NCBI RefSeq assembly: GCF_036226685.1
Contig: NZ_CP109009.1
Span: forward strand, 1,116,001-1,180,000
Reading direction: 5' to 3'
Source: Streptomyces sp. NBC_00690
GTDB taxonomy: Bacteria; Actinomycetota; Actinomycetes; Streptomycetales; Streptomycetaceae
DNA length: 64,000 nt
Below, piece after piece: positions 1 to 8,208 of the stretch. Below the pieces are notes generated by a model. It was not told the DNA's origin. It saw only the letters and a program-made list of their open reading frames with translations, and did not search any database. The position numbers and the translations under genes were made by a program. Position 1 is the first letter of the stretch; every line of letters starts with the position of its first letter.

Positions 1-222
1 GCGCTGACTCCGCACTCCGCACTCCCGGAGTGGGCACTTCCGATCGCTCCTGCGGTACCGAGCTACTGGGCGATGCGTGGATTCTCCACGGTGGTGCTGG
101 ATGGCGGTGGCGTCCGCTCGGTGCTGCTGCCTGCGAGCCTGCTGTGTCTGTTCGCCATCGGCCTCACCGCCGTCACCCTGGCCTTCTTCCGCACCGACCA
201 TCGCAAGGTCTCCTGGTCCTGA
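1..222 (+). CDS. ABC-2 type transporter permease, C-terminal fragment
   Basis: This is the last 73 codons of a gene that starts before the window; frame 1 is open from base 1 to TGA at 220-222. The fragment has a SYWAMRGF-VVLDGGG stretch followed by a hydrophobic helix (LLCLFAIGLTAVTLAFF) and a short basic tail. That arrangement is typical of the last periplasmic loop and last transmembrane helix of ABC-2 family exporter permeases. It would sit in the cytoplasmic membrane with an ATPase subunit encoded upstream. Whether it belongs to the downstream cluster cannot be decided; about 100 bp separate it from the next gene on the same strand. Confidence 0.6.
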   Translation, partial: ALTPHSALPEWALPIAPAVPSYWAMRGFSTVVLDGGGVRSVLLPASLLCLFAIGLTAVTLAFFRTDHRKVSWS

Positions 223-322
223 GCGGTGTGGCGCCGCCATCCGAGAGCGCGCGCCGCACTACGACAGACGACACATCGGCCCGGCCGTGCACAGCGGCCC
301 ACCGCCAGCAGAAGGGTGCGCC

Positions 323-979
323 ATGCCCGCAGCCGTGGTCTTCGACTGCTTCGACACGCTCGTGACGTCCCACCGGCCGTTTCCGAGCCCCGAGGAGTTC
401 ACCGCCTGCCTGGTCGATGTGTTGACCATCGACGAGGGGCGGGCGAACGCCGTGGTCGGCACGGTGTTCGGTGCCGTGTACGCGGCGATGTCGGACAGGT
501 CCGCACTCCAGCCCTCGACACTCGGTCTGCTGGACACCGCCCTGCGCGAGCATGGCGTCGTACGGGAGCGGGTCGCATTGGAACGGGCGCTGTGGCACGC
601 GCTCGGTTGTGCGGACCCCGACCGGTACGCCCTGTGCGAGCCTGCGGCGACGGCCATGGTCCGGGTCGCCGAGGCCGGGCACTCGGTCCGGGTGTTGTCC
701 AACTGCTATCTACCGGGGACGCTGATGCGTCGGCTGCTGAACGGGCTGAAGGTGCCCGAGGTGTACGACCGGGTGCTGTTCACCGCGGACGGCGGCCCGA
801 AGAAGCCCGACCCCCGTGCCTTCCACCTCATCGGAGCTGGCGAGTTCGAACGGCGCGTGATGGTCGGCGACTCCGAGGCTGACGACATCGCTCCGGCCGC
901 GGCCCTCGGATGGGACACCGTACTCGTCGATCCCGATCGCCCTGATCTGACCGAACTCATGTCACTCCTGGAACTCTGA
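323..979 (+). CDS. HAD-superfamily hydrolase
   Basis: The 218-residue protein carries the four HAD motifs. Motif I is VFDCFDTLV with nucleophile Asp8, motif II is around VLSN, motif III Lys lies in GGPKKPDP, and motif IV is GDSEADD. The family hydrolyses phosphate esters or C-X bonds through an aspartyl intermediate in the cytosol. The usual general-acid Asp at nucleophile+2 is Phe10, followed by Asp11-Thr12 (the FDxFDTL variant), so a classical phosphatase mechanism is not assured. I chose the ATG at 323, 8 bases after an AGAAGGG element; the longer open frame has no ribosome site. It is the first gene of the putative cluster and could dephosphorylate a cyclitol or sugar phosphate (inference). 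Confidence 0.8.
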   Translation: MPAAVVFDCFDTLVTSHRPFPSPEEFTACLVDVLTIDEGRANAVVGTVFGAVYAAMSDRSALQPSTLGLLDTALREHGVVRERVALERALWHALGCADPDRYALCEPAATAMVRVAEAGHSVRVLSNCYLPGTLMRRLLNGLKVPEVYDRVLFTADGGPKKPDPRAFHLIGAGEFERRVMVGDSEADDIAPAAALGWDTVLVDPDRPDLTELMSLLEL

Positions 980-1169
980 GACAGCGCTGCCCCGACACCG
1001 CGTGCTCCACACGATCCAGTGTTCCGCACAAAGAAACACCGGCTGATTCCCGCCCCGGAACTACCTAGGGTTTCCCCGACACCGTCGGACGCCTGCGTCC
1101 AGGTACTCCACTTCTCTGTCCTCGTCGTTCACCCCGCGCCCGTCCGCGCCGTGCAGAAGGAGTCACCTC
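980..1169 (+). promoter_or_regulatory. Leader region before the acyl-CoA-dehydrogenase gene
   Basis: This 190-bp stretch has no convincing gene. It is the obvious place for a promoter driving the genes from 1170 onward, but I could not identify a confident -35/-10 pair. A compact CCTAGG palindrome lies near 1064-1069. Confidence 0.2.
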
Positions 1170-1355
1170 ATGCAGTCCCTCGCCACCGGCCTGTGTCGCA
1201 CCAGCCCGACCCCAGTCACCACATGGTGCACGGGGACTCACCGGCGGCCCGCGCGGTGTGCACCGAAGCCGCACGCATCGTGCCCCGGGGTACCCGTTGG
1301 GAGACGGACGGCGGGGCCGGCCACGCGCTGCCGGGCCAGAGGGGAACGGGCATGA
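1170..1355 (+). CDS. Candidate small Cys/Arg-rich ORF coupled to the next gene
   Basis: The ATG at 1170 has a good ribosome site (AGAAGGAG) at suitable spacing. The 61-codon frame ends TGA at 1353-1355, overlapping the ATG of the acyl-CoA-dehydrogenase-like gene as ATGA. The predicted peptide is rich in Arg, Pro and Thr and has five Cys. No family is recognised. Third-position G/C is about 80 percent, lower than in neighbouring genes and not better than the competing frame. It may be a real small protein, a leader that couples translation, or noise with a fortunate ribosome site. The 5' end of the acyl-CoA dehydrogenase gene would otherwise be longer (alternative ATG at 1223, without a ribosome site). 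Confidence 0.3.
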   Translation: MQSLATGLCRTSPTPVTTWCTGTHRRPARCAPKPHASCPGVPVGRRTAGPATRCRARGERA

Positions 1356-2521
1356 CAGTCGCCGATGACCAGACGCCGGACCCGGTCGAAGACGACGAAG
1401 CGCCGCACCGGGTGCTCCTCGACTCGGGCTGGAGCACGGCGTGGCAACCCGGCGCCGTGGCCGAGGAACACACCGGTGCGGACCGCATCCGTGCACTCGC
1501 GGCAAGTGGATACGCGGCCCTGCCGATCCCTGCGGACTTCGGCGGCGGGGGCGCGGGCCTGGTGGAAGTCGCCTCGGCCCAACGCGCGTTGGGCATGGTC
1601 GACCCCTCGGCCGCGATCGCGTTGAACATGCACGCTTTCACGGTGGGGCTGATGACCGACTATTGGAAGCGGCACCGGGACACGAGCTGGATGCTGCTGG
1701 AGGGGATCGCCCGGTCCGGCGCGCTGGTGGCATCCGCGTTCGCCGAGCCGGGCGGTAGCCCCAACTTCCTGAGCAGTCGCTCCGAAGCCGTTCAGACTCC
1801 CAAGGGCTATCGGGTGTCGGGGGTGAAGTACCCCTGTTCGCTTGCCTCCACGGCCACCCTGGTGTGTCTGACGGCCCGGGTCACGGGGACCGACGAGACG
1901 ATCCTCGCCCTGTGTCCCAGCAGCTCCCCCGGCCTCACGGTCGAGGGGGAATGGCCATCGCTCGGGATGAGACAGTCCGACACGGCCAAACTCGTCCTGC
2001 ACGACGTCGAGCTGGACGACCGGCTCGTCTTCCACCGCGGCCCGGCGGACGTCATCGACGACAACGTCATCTCCGGCATGGTCTGGTTCGCGGTGCTGCT
2101 GAGCGCCACGTACCACGGTGTCCTCAGCGGACTGTTGGACCTCGCCCACCGCGGTGTGGTGCGCGCCGGCGCCCATGGGCCGAGAACCGCCCTCCTCGGT
2201 CGCGCCACCCGGGAACTGTTGACGCTCGGCGGCGCCTGCCGTCAGCTCGGGGCCGATGTCGAATCGGGGGCGATCGCCGGACGGGCTGCGCTGGCGGCGG
2301 CGGTGGGACTGCGGGCCACGCTCAGCGACACGCGCGATCGAGTGTTGAGTGCCGTCACCCCGGTCCTCGGCAGCCGGTTGTACGGAAGAGGCCAACGGGC
2401 GGCCGACCTCCTGGTCGATTCGCTCGCCGTCCACCACCATCCACCGTCGCTCCTGATGTGCGACGAGGTCGTCGGTGCGTTCTGTACGGGACGTGAGATC
2501 AGCTTCGATCCGGCCGGCTGA
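1352..2521 (+). CDS. Acyl-CoA dehydrogenase family flavoprotein
   Basis: The 389-residue protein has the acyl-CoA dehydrogenase layout. An N-terminal helical part contains LPIPADFGGGG, a middle beta domain contains SAFAEPGG and RVSGVKYPCSLA, and a C-terminal four-helix part follows. Such proteins bind FAD and oxidise acyl thioesters or, in some branches, amines or other substrates. The C-terminal region usually containing the catalytic Glu and the YGG...EG motifs is not canonical here, so the substrate is open. The start at 1352 follows an AGAGGGGAA ribosome site and overlaps the stop of a small ORF. It is followed after 33 bp by an SRPBCC gene and sits in the putative cluster. Confidence 0.75.
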   Translation: MTVADDQTPDPVEDDEAPHRVLLDSGWSTAWQPGAVAEEHTGADRIRALAASGYAALPIPADFGGGGAGLVEVASAQRALGMVDPSAAIALNMHAFTVGLMTDYWKRHRDTSWMLLEGIARSGALVASAFAEPGGSPNFLSSRSEAVQTPKGYRVSGVKYPCSLASTATLVCLTARVTGTDETILALCPSSSPGLTVEGEWPSLGMRQSDTAKLVLHDVELDDRLVFHRGPADVIDDNVISGMVWFAVLLSATYHGVLSGLLDLAHRGVVRAGAHGPRTALLGRATRELLTLGGACRQLGADVESGAIAGRAALAAAVGLRATLSDTRDRVLSAVTPVLGSRLYGRGQRAADLLVDSLAVHHHPPSLLMCDEVVGAFCTGREISFDPAG

Positions 2522-2554
2522 GCCGCCCGGCCGTCCCTGCCAAAGGAGAGAGCC

Positions 2555-2998
2555 ATGCCCCACGTCGAAGTCAATCTGCCGATCGATGCCCCCGCGAGTG
2601 ATGCCTGGCGGGCCGTCACCCGGCTGGAGGACTACGCCGACTACATGGAGAACGTCGAATCGGTGACCGTGCGCGGACAGACCGAGGCCGGCGCACGCGT
2701 CAGCGAGTGGTCGGTCTACCTCAAGGGCTCCGTACTGGAGTGGGTCGAGGAGGACGAGTTGGACGAGGCGACGCGCACCATGACGTTCACCCAGGTCTCC
2801 GGCGACCTCGACGAGTTCCGAGGGTACTGGCGGGTCGAGGACGGTGGGAGGGGAACCTCCGTGGTCACCTTCTCGGTCGACTTCGAGATCGGCATCCCGT
2901 TGCTGGCCGACATGCTCAACCCCGTCGCCGCCAAGGCCCTGCGAGAGAACTCCGAGCACATGCTCCGGGCCATCGAGCGGCGGATCACGGTCTCGTGA
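2555..2998 (+). CDS. SRPBCC (START/polyketide-cyclase-like) protein
   Basis: The 147-residue protein has the helix-grip SRPBCC pattern: an N-terminal strand VEVNLPIDAPASDAW, the helix-turn LEDYADYM, then alternating strands with EWSVYL, EWVEED and RTMTF. A long C-terminal helix (LADMLNPVAAKALRENSEHML) closes the fold. Members bind hydrophobic ligands or catalyse cyclisation or dehydration. No PKS is nearby, so a classical aromatase role is unlikely. AAAGGAGAG precedes the ATG at 2555. The stop overlaps the GTG of the next gene (GTGA), indicating coupled translation with the epimerase-like gene. Confidence 0.75.
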   Translation: MPHVEVNLPIDAPASDAWRAVTRLEDYADYMENVESVTVRGQTEAGARVSEWSVYLKGSVLEWVEEDELDEATRTMTFTQVSGDLDEFRGYWRVEDGGRGTSVVTFSVDFEIGIPLLADMLNPVAAKALRENSEHMLRAIERRITVS

Positions 2999-4011
2999 CA
3001 CCGCCCGCGCGGATCCTGGTGACCGGGGCCACCGGCGCAGTGGGCAGTGCCGTGCAACGCGCACTGGACGCAGCGGGACACGCCACGTACGGCGTCAGCC
3101 GCCGGGGCGGGACGGGGGCGCGCCAGTACGCATGGCGGATCGGGCAGGAGGCGGCGCCCGACGCGTTGCGCGGCCCGTGGCCCGTCGTGGTGCACTGCGC
3201 CGCCGACACCCGTTGGAACCTTTCCACCGAGCGGGCGGCGGAGGCGAACATCACCCCGCTGCGAGCCCTGTTGTCGACCATCGGGCCCGAGACCCACTTC
3301 ATCCATCTCTCCTCCTCGTACGTGACCGGCCTGGAGGGCACATCCGACCCGTCCGCGCCCGACGCCTACCGCAACTCCTACGAGTGGTCGAAGGCCGCGG
3401 CCGAACGACTGGTGCGTGCCGAACGGGAGAGCGCGGACATCGTGCGGTTCCCCATCGTGATGGGAGCCAGGTCCGACGGCCGGTTGGATCGCTACAGCGG
3501 ATTCTTCTGGCTCCCCTCGTCGCTGTGCAGCGGGGCGGTGCCCGCCCTGGTGGCGGAGGGAAAGGCGCTGTTGGACATGGTCAGCACCGACGACGTAGCC
3601 GATCACATCGTCCGCATCGTCGCGGGTGGGCCTCCTTCGGATCACCGCCTGGCCGTACTGGGGCGCGGTGATCGGGCCCAACGGGTCGAGGAGGTGTTCG
3701 ACACCATCCTCGACGCCCTCAACTCCTGGCGCACCGAGGCGGGCGTGCCCCGCTTGGACCATCTGCCCTATGTGACTCCCGACCAGTGGAATCGCTTCTA
3801 CCTGCCCTTCGCCGAGCAGTATCTGGACCGTGCGCAACTGGTGCGGGTCACCGCCTTTCGTGCGTACCAGGGCTATCTCTCGGTCACCGAGCCGTTCGCG
3901 GTCACCGATCGGGTGGCGGACACCGCACAGGTGCTGCACCGGTCGATACGGCGGTGGGCCGATATGCACGACGCATCGGCACGCCGAGTGCCCCGACCGT
4001 GGGGAGCCTGA
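2995..4011 (+). CDS. NAD-dependent epimerase/dehydratase family (extended SDR)
   Basis: The 338-residue protein begins with a Rossmann ILVTGATGAVGSAV motif. It contains HCAADTRWNLS, the strand IHLSSSYVTG and the catalytic YEWSK (YxxxK). Extended SDRs of this type oxidise, reduce, epimerise or dehydrate sugar nucleotides and related alcohols with bound NAD(P). The start is GTG at 2995, overlapping the TGA of the SRPBCC gene by four bases. A longer upstream frame exists but lacks family similarity. It lies just before the MIPS-like gene and could act on a cyclitol, sugar phosphate or nucleotide intermediate (inference). Confidence 0.8.
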   Translation: MTPPARILVTGATGAVGSAVQRALDAAGHATYGVSRRGGTGARQYAWRIGQEAAPDALRGPWPVVVHCAADTRWNLSTERAAEANITPLRALLSTIGPETHFIHLSSSYVTGLEGTSDPSAPDAYRNSYEWSKAAAERLVRAERESADIVRFPIVMGARSDGRLDRYSGFFWLPSSLCSGAVPALVAEGKALLDMVSTDDVADHIVRIVAGGPPSDHRLAVLGRGDRAQRVEEVFDTILDALNSWRTEAGVPRLDHLPYVTPDQWNRFYLPFAEQYLDRAQLVRVTAFRAYQGYLSVTEPFAVTDRVADTAQVLHRSIRRWADMHDASARRVPRPWGA

Positions 4012-4122
4012 GGTGTCGATCAGGTCGGGGATCTCAGTCAAGCCATGGAGGGAATCACGGAAGTCAAGGGTTGGGCTGCCGAGTTGGAGTTGGTGTTCGC
4101 GTAGGAAGGAACCACCCCTGTC

Positions 4123-5190
4123 ATGAAATCCGTACGTGTTGCGCTGGCCGGTGCAGGCAACTGTGCCTGGAGCTTCAGCCAGTTCGTCGCCCAGGCGCAG
4201 GCGGACCCCGAAACTCGACTACCGGGACTCATGTGCCATACGGTCGGCGGCTACCGGCTCTCGGACGTGCGCATCGTCGCAGCGTTCGACGTGGATGCGG
4301 CCAAGGTCGGACTACCCCTTGCCGAGGCGTTCACCGCTCCCGCGATCTGTGCGACCGACTTCACCCCGCTCGGTGTCGACCGCAACGCACCGGTGCTGGC
4401 CGCGCCGGTCCTCGACGGCCTCGCGGGCCCGCTCGGTGCAGTGGTGGAACTCGCCGAATCCGCTCGTGACACCACCCAGGAGGACGTCAGCAAGGCCCTG
4501 GCCGAACATGAGGTCGACGTCCTGGTGATCGTTTTGCCGACCGGGGCCTCGCAGGCCATCCGCATGTTCGCCAACGCCGCCCTCGCCGCCGGGGTCGCCG
4601 TGGTCAACGCCACCCCCGAGGAGTTGGCCCGGGATGTGGACCTGCGCCGTAGGTTCGCGGACGCGGGGCTCGTCCTGCTCGGGGACGACCTGCGCAGCCA
4701 TGTCGGTGCCACCTCCCTCCACACCACCCTCATCGAACTGTTGCTCAGTCGAGGGCTGGTACTGGCGAGCACCTACCAGCTCAACGTCGGTGGCAACACG
4801 GACTTCCTCAACCTGGCGGACGCGGGGCGCTCGGCCTCCAAGTTCGCATCGAAGGCCAATGCGCTCCGGGCGGCCGGGGTGACGGACGTCGACGGAGTGG
4901 CCGGCCCCACCGGATTCATCGGACACCTCGCCGACACCAAGGTGTGCTTCGCCAATATCAAGGCGACGTCCGTCCTGGGCTCGGAGGTGGAGATCGATGT
5001 GAAGCTCACCGTGGAGGACAGCCCGAACGCCGCAGGTGTCATCGCGAACGCCGTCCGGCTGGGCAAGACCGCCACCGACCGGGGTCTGTCCGGCGCCGTG
5101 GAGGACGCCGCCGCCATCCTCTTCAAGAGCCCCCCGCGCGGCCTGCCCGAATCCGAGGCGAGGGCCGCCTTCCTGGACTTCGTCTCCTGA
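4123..5190 (+). CDS. myo-Inositol-1-phosphate-synthase-like NAD-dependent cyclase
   Basis: The 355-residue protein matches the MIPS family throughout. It has an N-terminal Rossmann loop ALAGAGNCA (residues 7-15), the middle element GDDLRSHVGATSLH, the tetramerisation/active-site stretch YQLNVGGNTDFLNL, and a C-terminal return to the NAD domain. MIPS converts glucose 6-phosphate to inositol 1-phosphate. A family member in aristeromycin biosynthesis (Ari2) instead makes a five-membered cyclitol phosphate from fructose 6-phosphate. This gene sits inside a biosynthetic-looking cluster rather than near primary inositol genes, so a specialised carbocycle-forming role is plausible (inference). The GGAAGGA ribosome site lies 11 bases before the ATG. 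Confidence 0.88.
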   Translation: MKSVRVALAGAGNCAWSFSQFVAQAQADPETRLPGLMCHTVGGYRLSDVRIVAAFDVDAAKVGLPLAEAFTAPAICATDFTPLGVDRNAPVLAAPVLDGLAGPLGAVVELAESARDTTQEDVSKALAEHEVDVLVIVLPTGASQAIRMFANAALAAGVAVVNATPEELARDVDLRRRFADAGLVLLGDDLRSHVGATSLHTTLIELLLSRGLVLASTYQLNVGGNTDFLNLADAGRSASKFASKANALRAAGVTDVDGVAGPTGFIGHLADTKVCFANIKATSVLGSEVEIDVKLTVEDSPNAAGVIANAVRLGKTATDRGLSGAVEDAAAILFKSPPRGLPESEARAAFLDFVS

Positions 5191-5222
5191 CGTCTGCCGG
5201 CTACGAGCAAGGGAGAAGGTCA

Positions 5223-6413
5223 ATGCTCTCGATACAACGGGACTCCCGCACGGTTGAGGACCTGCCCTACGAACTCGTCGAGCGCAAGGGAGTGGGACAC
5301 CCGGACACCATGTGCGACGCCATGGCGGAGCGGATGTCCCGCTACTACTCGCTGCACTGCCTCAAGGAGTTCGGCGGTGTGGCGCACCACTGGTTCGACA
5401 AGGTGACGCTGTACGGGGGCGGCGCCGACATCGACTACGGCCGGGGGGATCTCACCGCGCCCTACCGGGTGAAGGTCTTCGGGAAGGGGGCCTTCCGGGT
5501 CGGCAGTGTCGAGATTCCGGTACAGGACATCCTGTTCCAGGCCGCTGCGGACGTACTGGGCCAGGTCACCACCGGGTTCGATGCGGACCGACATCTGGTC
5601 ATCGAGGTCGGTGTGGTCGACCATCAGGGCTCCGGCCGCGGTGTGTCACGGTACCAACCCACCTCATCGAATGAGTTGGTGCCCCTTCGTTCGCCCGGGT
5701 TGGTCTCCAACGACACCAACCTGCTGCACGGCTATGCACCGTTGTCCCGCCTGGAGACCGCGGTCCTGGAGCTGGAGCACCTCATCAACGGAGCGGCGTT
5801 CAAGCAGCGGCACCCGGACTCCGGTTGGGACGTCAAGGTGTTCGGGAGTCGCCGCGGCGAGGCGTTCAGCCTGGTCGTCAACATGCCGTTCCTCGCCTCT
5901 CACATCGATTCGATGGATCACTACCGCGCGCGCAAGGCGGTGGTCCAGGAGGAGTTGGAGGCGTTTGTGACGTCCCTGGAGATCGGGGACTTCAGAATGC
6001 TGATGAACGCGACCGACCGCAACGGCCGCCCCTATTTGACGGCGTTGGGGTCCGTCGCGGACACCGGCGATGTGGGTGTGGTCGGGCGGGGAAACCGGGT
6101 CAACGGTCTGATCACTCCGATGCGACCGATGAGCATCGAGGCACCCGCGGGCAAGAACCCCCTGGACCACACCGGCAAGATCTACAACGTCATGGCCATG
6201 CGCCTGGCCCAGCAGGTGCACGAGGAGTTCGGCGGCCCTGCTCAGGTGCACATCTTCACTTCCAAGGAAGCGCCGCTGGAGCGACCGGACGAGGTCGTCG
6301 TCACGACCGGGGGCGCGGACGAGTCGGCGCTCACGGACCTGGTGGAAACCGCCGTGGCCAGCACCGGCGATCTGACCGCCGAGCTGATCGAGACGGGCAT
6401 CACGCTGTGGTGA
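5223..6413 (+). CDS. Archaeal-type S-adenosylmethionine synthetase
   Basis: The 396-residue protein is of the archaeal MAT family, not the common bacterial MetK. It shows [13 protein letters not shown] (residues 20-32), [38 protein letters not shown] and [16 protein letters not shown]. The family condenses ATP and methionine to SAM plus triphosphate in the cytosol. Length is normal for the family (about 400). GGGAGAAGG precedes the ATG at 5223. Streptomycetes normally carry a bacterial-type MetK elsewhere, so this is probably an extra cluster-specific copy. It could supply SAM, act on a modified nucleotide or methionine analogue, or be a resistant variant (all inference). The stop overlaps the next GTG. 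Confidence 0.9.
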   Translation: MLSIQRDSRTVEDLPYELVERKGVGHPDTMCDAMAERMSRYYSLHCLKEFGGVAHHWFDKVTLYGGGADIDYGRGDLTAPYRVKVFGKGAFRVGSVEIPVQDILFQAAADVLGQVTTGFDADRHLVIEVGVVDHQGSGRGVSRYQPTSSNELVPLRSPGLVSNDTNLLHGYAPLSRLETAVLELEHLINGAAFKQRHPDSGWDVKVFGSRRGEAFSLVVNMPFLASHIDSMDHYRARKAVVQEELEAFVTSLEIGDFRMLMNATDRNGRPYLTALGSVADTGDVGVVGRGNRVNGLITPMRPMSIEAPAGKNPLDHTGKIYNVMAMRLAQQVHEEFGGPAQVHIFTSKEAPLERPDEVVVTTGGADESALTDLVETAVASTGDLTAELIETGITLW

Positions 6414-7420
6414 CCGAGGCCCGTGTGCGGGCCCTGGTCACCGACGCCCACCGGCTGCGACAGCGGCAGGACACCGGACCGCACCACCATCCGGTACCGG
6501 CTACGGGCAGCCACTTCGTCATCCTGGTCAAGCCCGAGGTCCTGGACACCGACGGTGCAGCCGATGCGATGTCGGAGGTCGTCCGGGTGCTGGGCGCGGG
6601 CGAGGCGGACATCCTGCGCTGTGCACTGGTGCCCGCCAGCCACTTCGCCGAACGACGCTACCTCCTGCTGCACTACCCCCGGCTACACCGAGTCGCCGCC
6701 GATGGAGTCCATGCGTTGTGCACCGAGGCCCACCGTGAGCTGCGCTCGCTCCTGGACTCGTCAGGCGCGCTCGGGGCTCTCGGCGCGTTCGAGGCGATGA
6801 CGTACGACACGGTCCTCTCGCCGACGGTGCTCGACGAGCGTTGCCGACGGGCGGGCATCCACAAACTGGGCTCCGGCTCCTACGCCTCGGTGGTGGAGTT
6901 GAACGGCCGCCCCGTGGTCGTGTTGAACGGCTTCCTCCCTGCGCTGGTCGGGCACTACGACCACACCACCGCCCTGGTCGGCTTGGTCGAGTGCCACAGC
7001 CTTCGGGAGATCGACGATCTGCGCACGCACCTTCTCGGGGCCCTGCACCCTGCCGCCGCGGCACCCGACTCGCTCCGCGGCGCCCTGCACTCCCTGGTCG
7101 AGGGGAGGGGATCCCCGTCGCTCTCCGAGGGCCGCAACGCGGTTCATCTGTCGGCCGGGCACCTGGAGGGGATGTTCCAGGTCTGGCGGTACTTCTCGGC
7201 GGCCGACGGGCAGGGCATCACGAGCACGGCTCTGGGGCGGTCCCTGGTCGACCGAGGGGTGTCCTCGACGGCCCTGACGTCCCTGGCCGGTGACCACAAT
7301 CTGACCGGGGACTCCGGCGAGACCCTCGCTCCCCACGGGGCCACGGAGCACCTCCCGCGCCCCGAGGTCCTCGACCTCGTGGGGCAATGGACGGCGACCG
7401 GAAAGGAAGTCGAAGAGTGA
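6410..7420 (+). CDS. Divergent nucleoside-diphosphate-kinase-like protein
   Basis: The 336-residue protein is not an ordinary NDK (about 140 residues) but retains its signature parts. HFVILVKPEVL (residues 35-45) aligns with the NDK strand and Lys of IKPD. GRNAVHLSAGHLEG (241-254) aligns with RN-x-x-H-G-S-D-S-x-E, placing His246 as the phosphate-accepting His. About 200 residues lie between, more than twice the usual distance. GTG at 6410 overlaps the MAT stop (GTGA), and its own stop overlaps the SDR GTG. Membership in the nucleotide-handling cluster suggests phosphorylation of an unusual nucleoside or cyclitol phosphate (inference). The alignment is by eye. Confidence 0.55.
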   Translation: MTEARVRALVTDAHRLRQRQDTGPHHHPVPATGSHFVILVKPEVLDTDGAADAMSEVVRVLGAGEADILRCALVPASHFAERRYLLLHYPRLHRVAADGVHALCTEAHRELRSLLDSSGALGALGAFEAMTYDTVLSPTVLDERCRRAGIHKLGSGSYASVVELNGRPVVVLNGFLPALVGHYDHTTALVGLVECHSLREIDDLRTHLLGALHPAAAAPDSLRGALHSLVEGRGSPSLSEGRNAVHLSAGHLEGMFQVWRYFSAADGQGITSTALGRSLVDRGVSSTALTSLAGDHNLTGDSGETLAPHGATEHLPRPEVLDLVGQWTATGKEVEE

Positions 7421-8205
7421 GCGAACTCCCGCGCGGGCTGGCAGGGCGCACCGCGGTGGTGACCGGCGGTGCGCAGGGCATCGGTGCAGCGGTCGTCGAA
7501 CGGCTGTGCTTCGAGGGCTGCCGGGTCGTCGTCTACGACAGGAGCGCCGAACACGGCCGCGCCGTGGTGGACCACTGGCAGCACAAGGGTCATGCGGTGC
7601 ACCTGGCCGTCGGTGATGTGATGGACGCGGCAGCGGTGGATGCGGCCTTCGCAGGTGTCCCGGCGGGCTGGTCGACGCCCACGCTGCTGGTGAACCTGGC
7701 AGCGGGCTTCGTCTTCAAGGGGCTGGACGCGACCCCCACGGATTGGCACGCCGCCTTCGATCCCACCATCATCGGACTGACCCTGATCACCCGACGCTTC
7801 GTCGCGGGGCTGCCGGAACACCACGCGGACGCGGCCATCGTGAACATGGCGTCGATCTCGGCACACATCGCGCAGAGCGGCTATCTGACGTACAACACCA
7901 GCAAGACGGCGGTGCTCGGACTCACTCGATGCCTGGCCCAGGAATTGGCCCCGCGAGGCATCCGGGTCAACTCGGTGAGCCCCGGGACCGTGTGGAACGC
8001 CAACAACGAGCGGTACCACCGTGAGGCACTCGGGCTGGACCGGGCGGCGGCCGAGGCCGCTCCGGAACACGGCGGCAAGTTCCTCCTCCGTCGTTTCGCG
8101 GACCCCTCCGAGGTGGCGGCGCCGATCGCCTTTCTCCTGTCATCGGAGGCGAGCTTCATCACGGGCACCGATCTCGTCGTCGACGGCGGATATCTGGCGG
8201 TGTGA
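7417..8205 (+). CDS. Short-chain dehydrogenase/reductase (SDR)
   Basis: The 262-residue classical SDR has TGGAQGIGAA for cofactor binding, a catalytic Ser in NMASISAH, and YNTSK as the active-site YxxxK. RVNSVSPG and the C-terminal FITGTDLVVDGGY match family ends. It would oxidise or reduce an alcohol/ketone with NAD(P). The GTG at 7417 overlaps the NDK-like stop and has an AAGGAAG ribosome site upstream; an ATG at 7387 is an alternative. Only three bases separate it from the PHP gene, so it is part of a tightly coupled MIPS-MAT-NDK-SDR-PHP run. Confidence 0.88.
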   Translation: MSELPRGLAGRTAVVTGGAQGIGAAVVERLCFEGCRVVVYDRSAEHGRAVVDHWQHKGHAVHLAVGDVMDAAAVDAAFAGVPAGWSTPTLLVNLAAGFVFKGLDATPTDWHAAFDPTIIGLTLITRRFVAGLPEHHADAAIVNMASISAHIAQSGYLTYNTSKTAVLGLTRCLAQELAPRGIRVNSVSPGTVWNANNERYHREALGLDRAAAEAAPEHGGKFLLRRFADPSEVAAPIAFLLSSEASFITGTDLVVDGGYLAV

Positions 8206-8208
8206 CGG

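Noticed and set aside
4013..4126. 37-codon GTG frame overlapping the MIPS start
   Set aside because: It has poor codon bias and an Arg/Ser-rich composition typical of random reading of GC-rich DNA.
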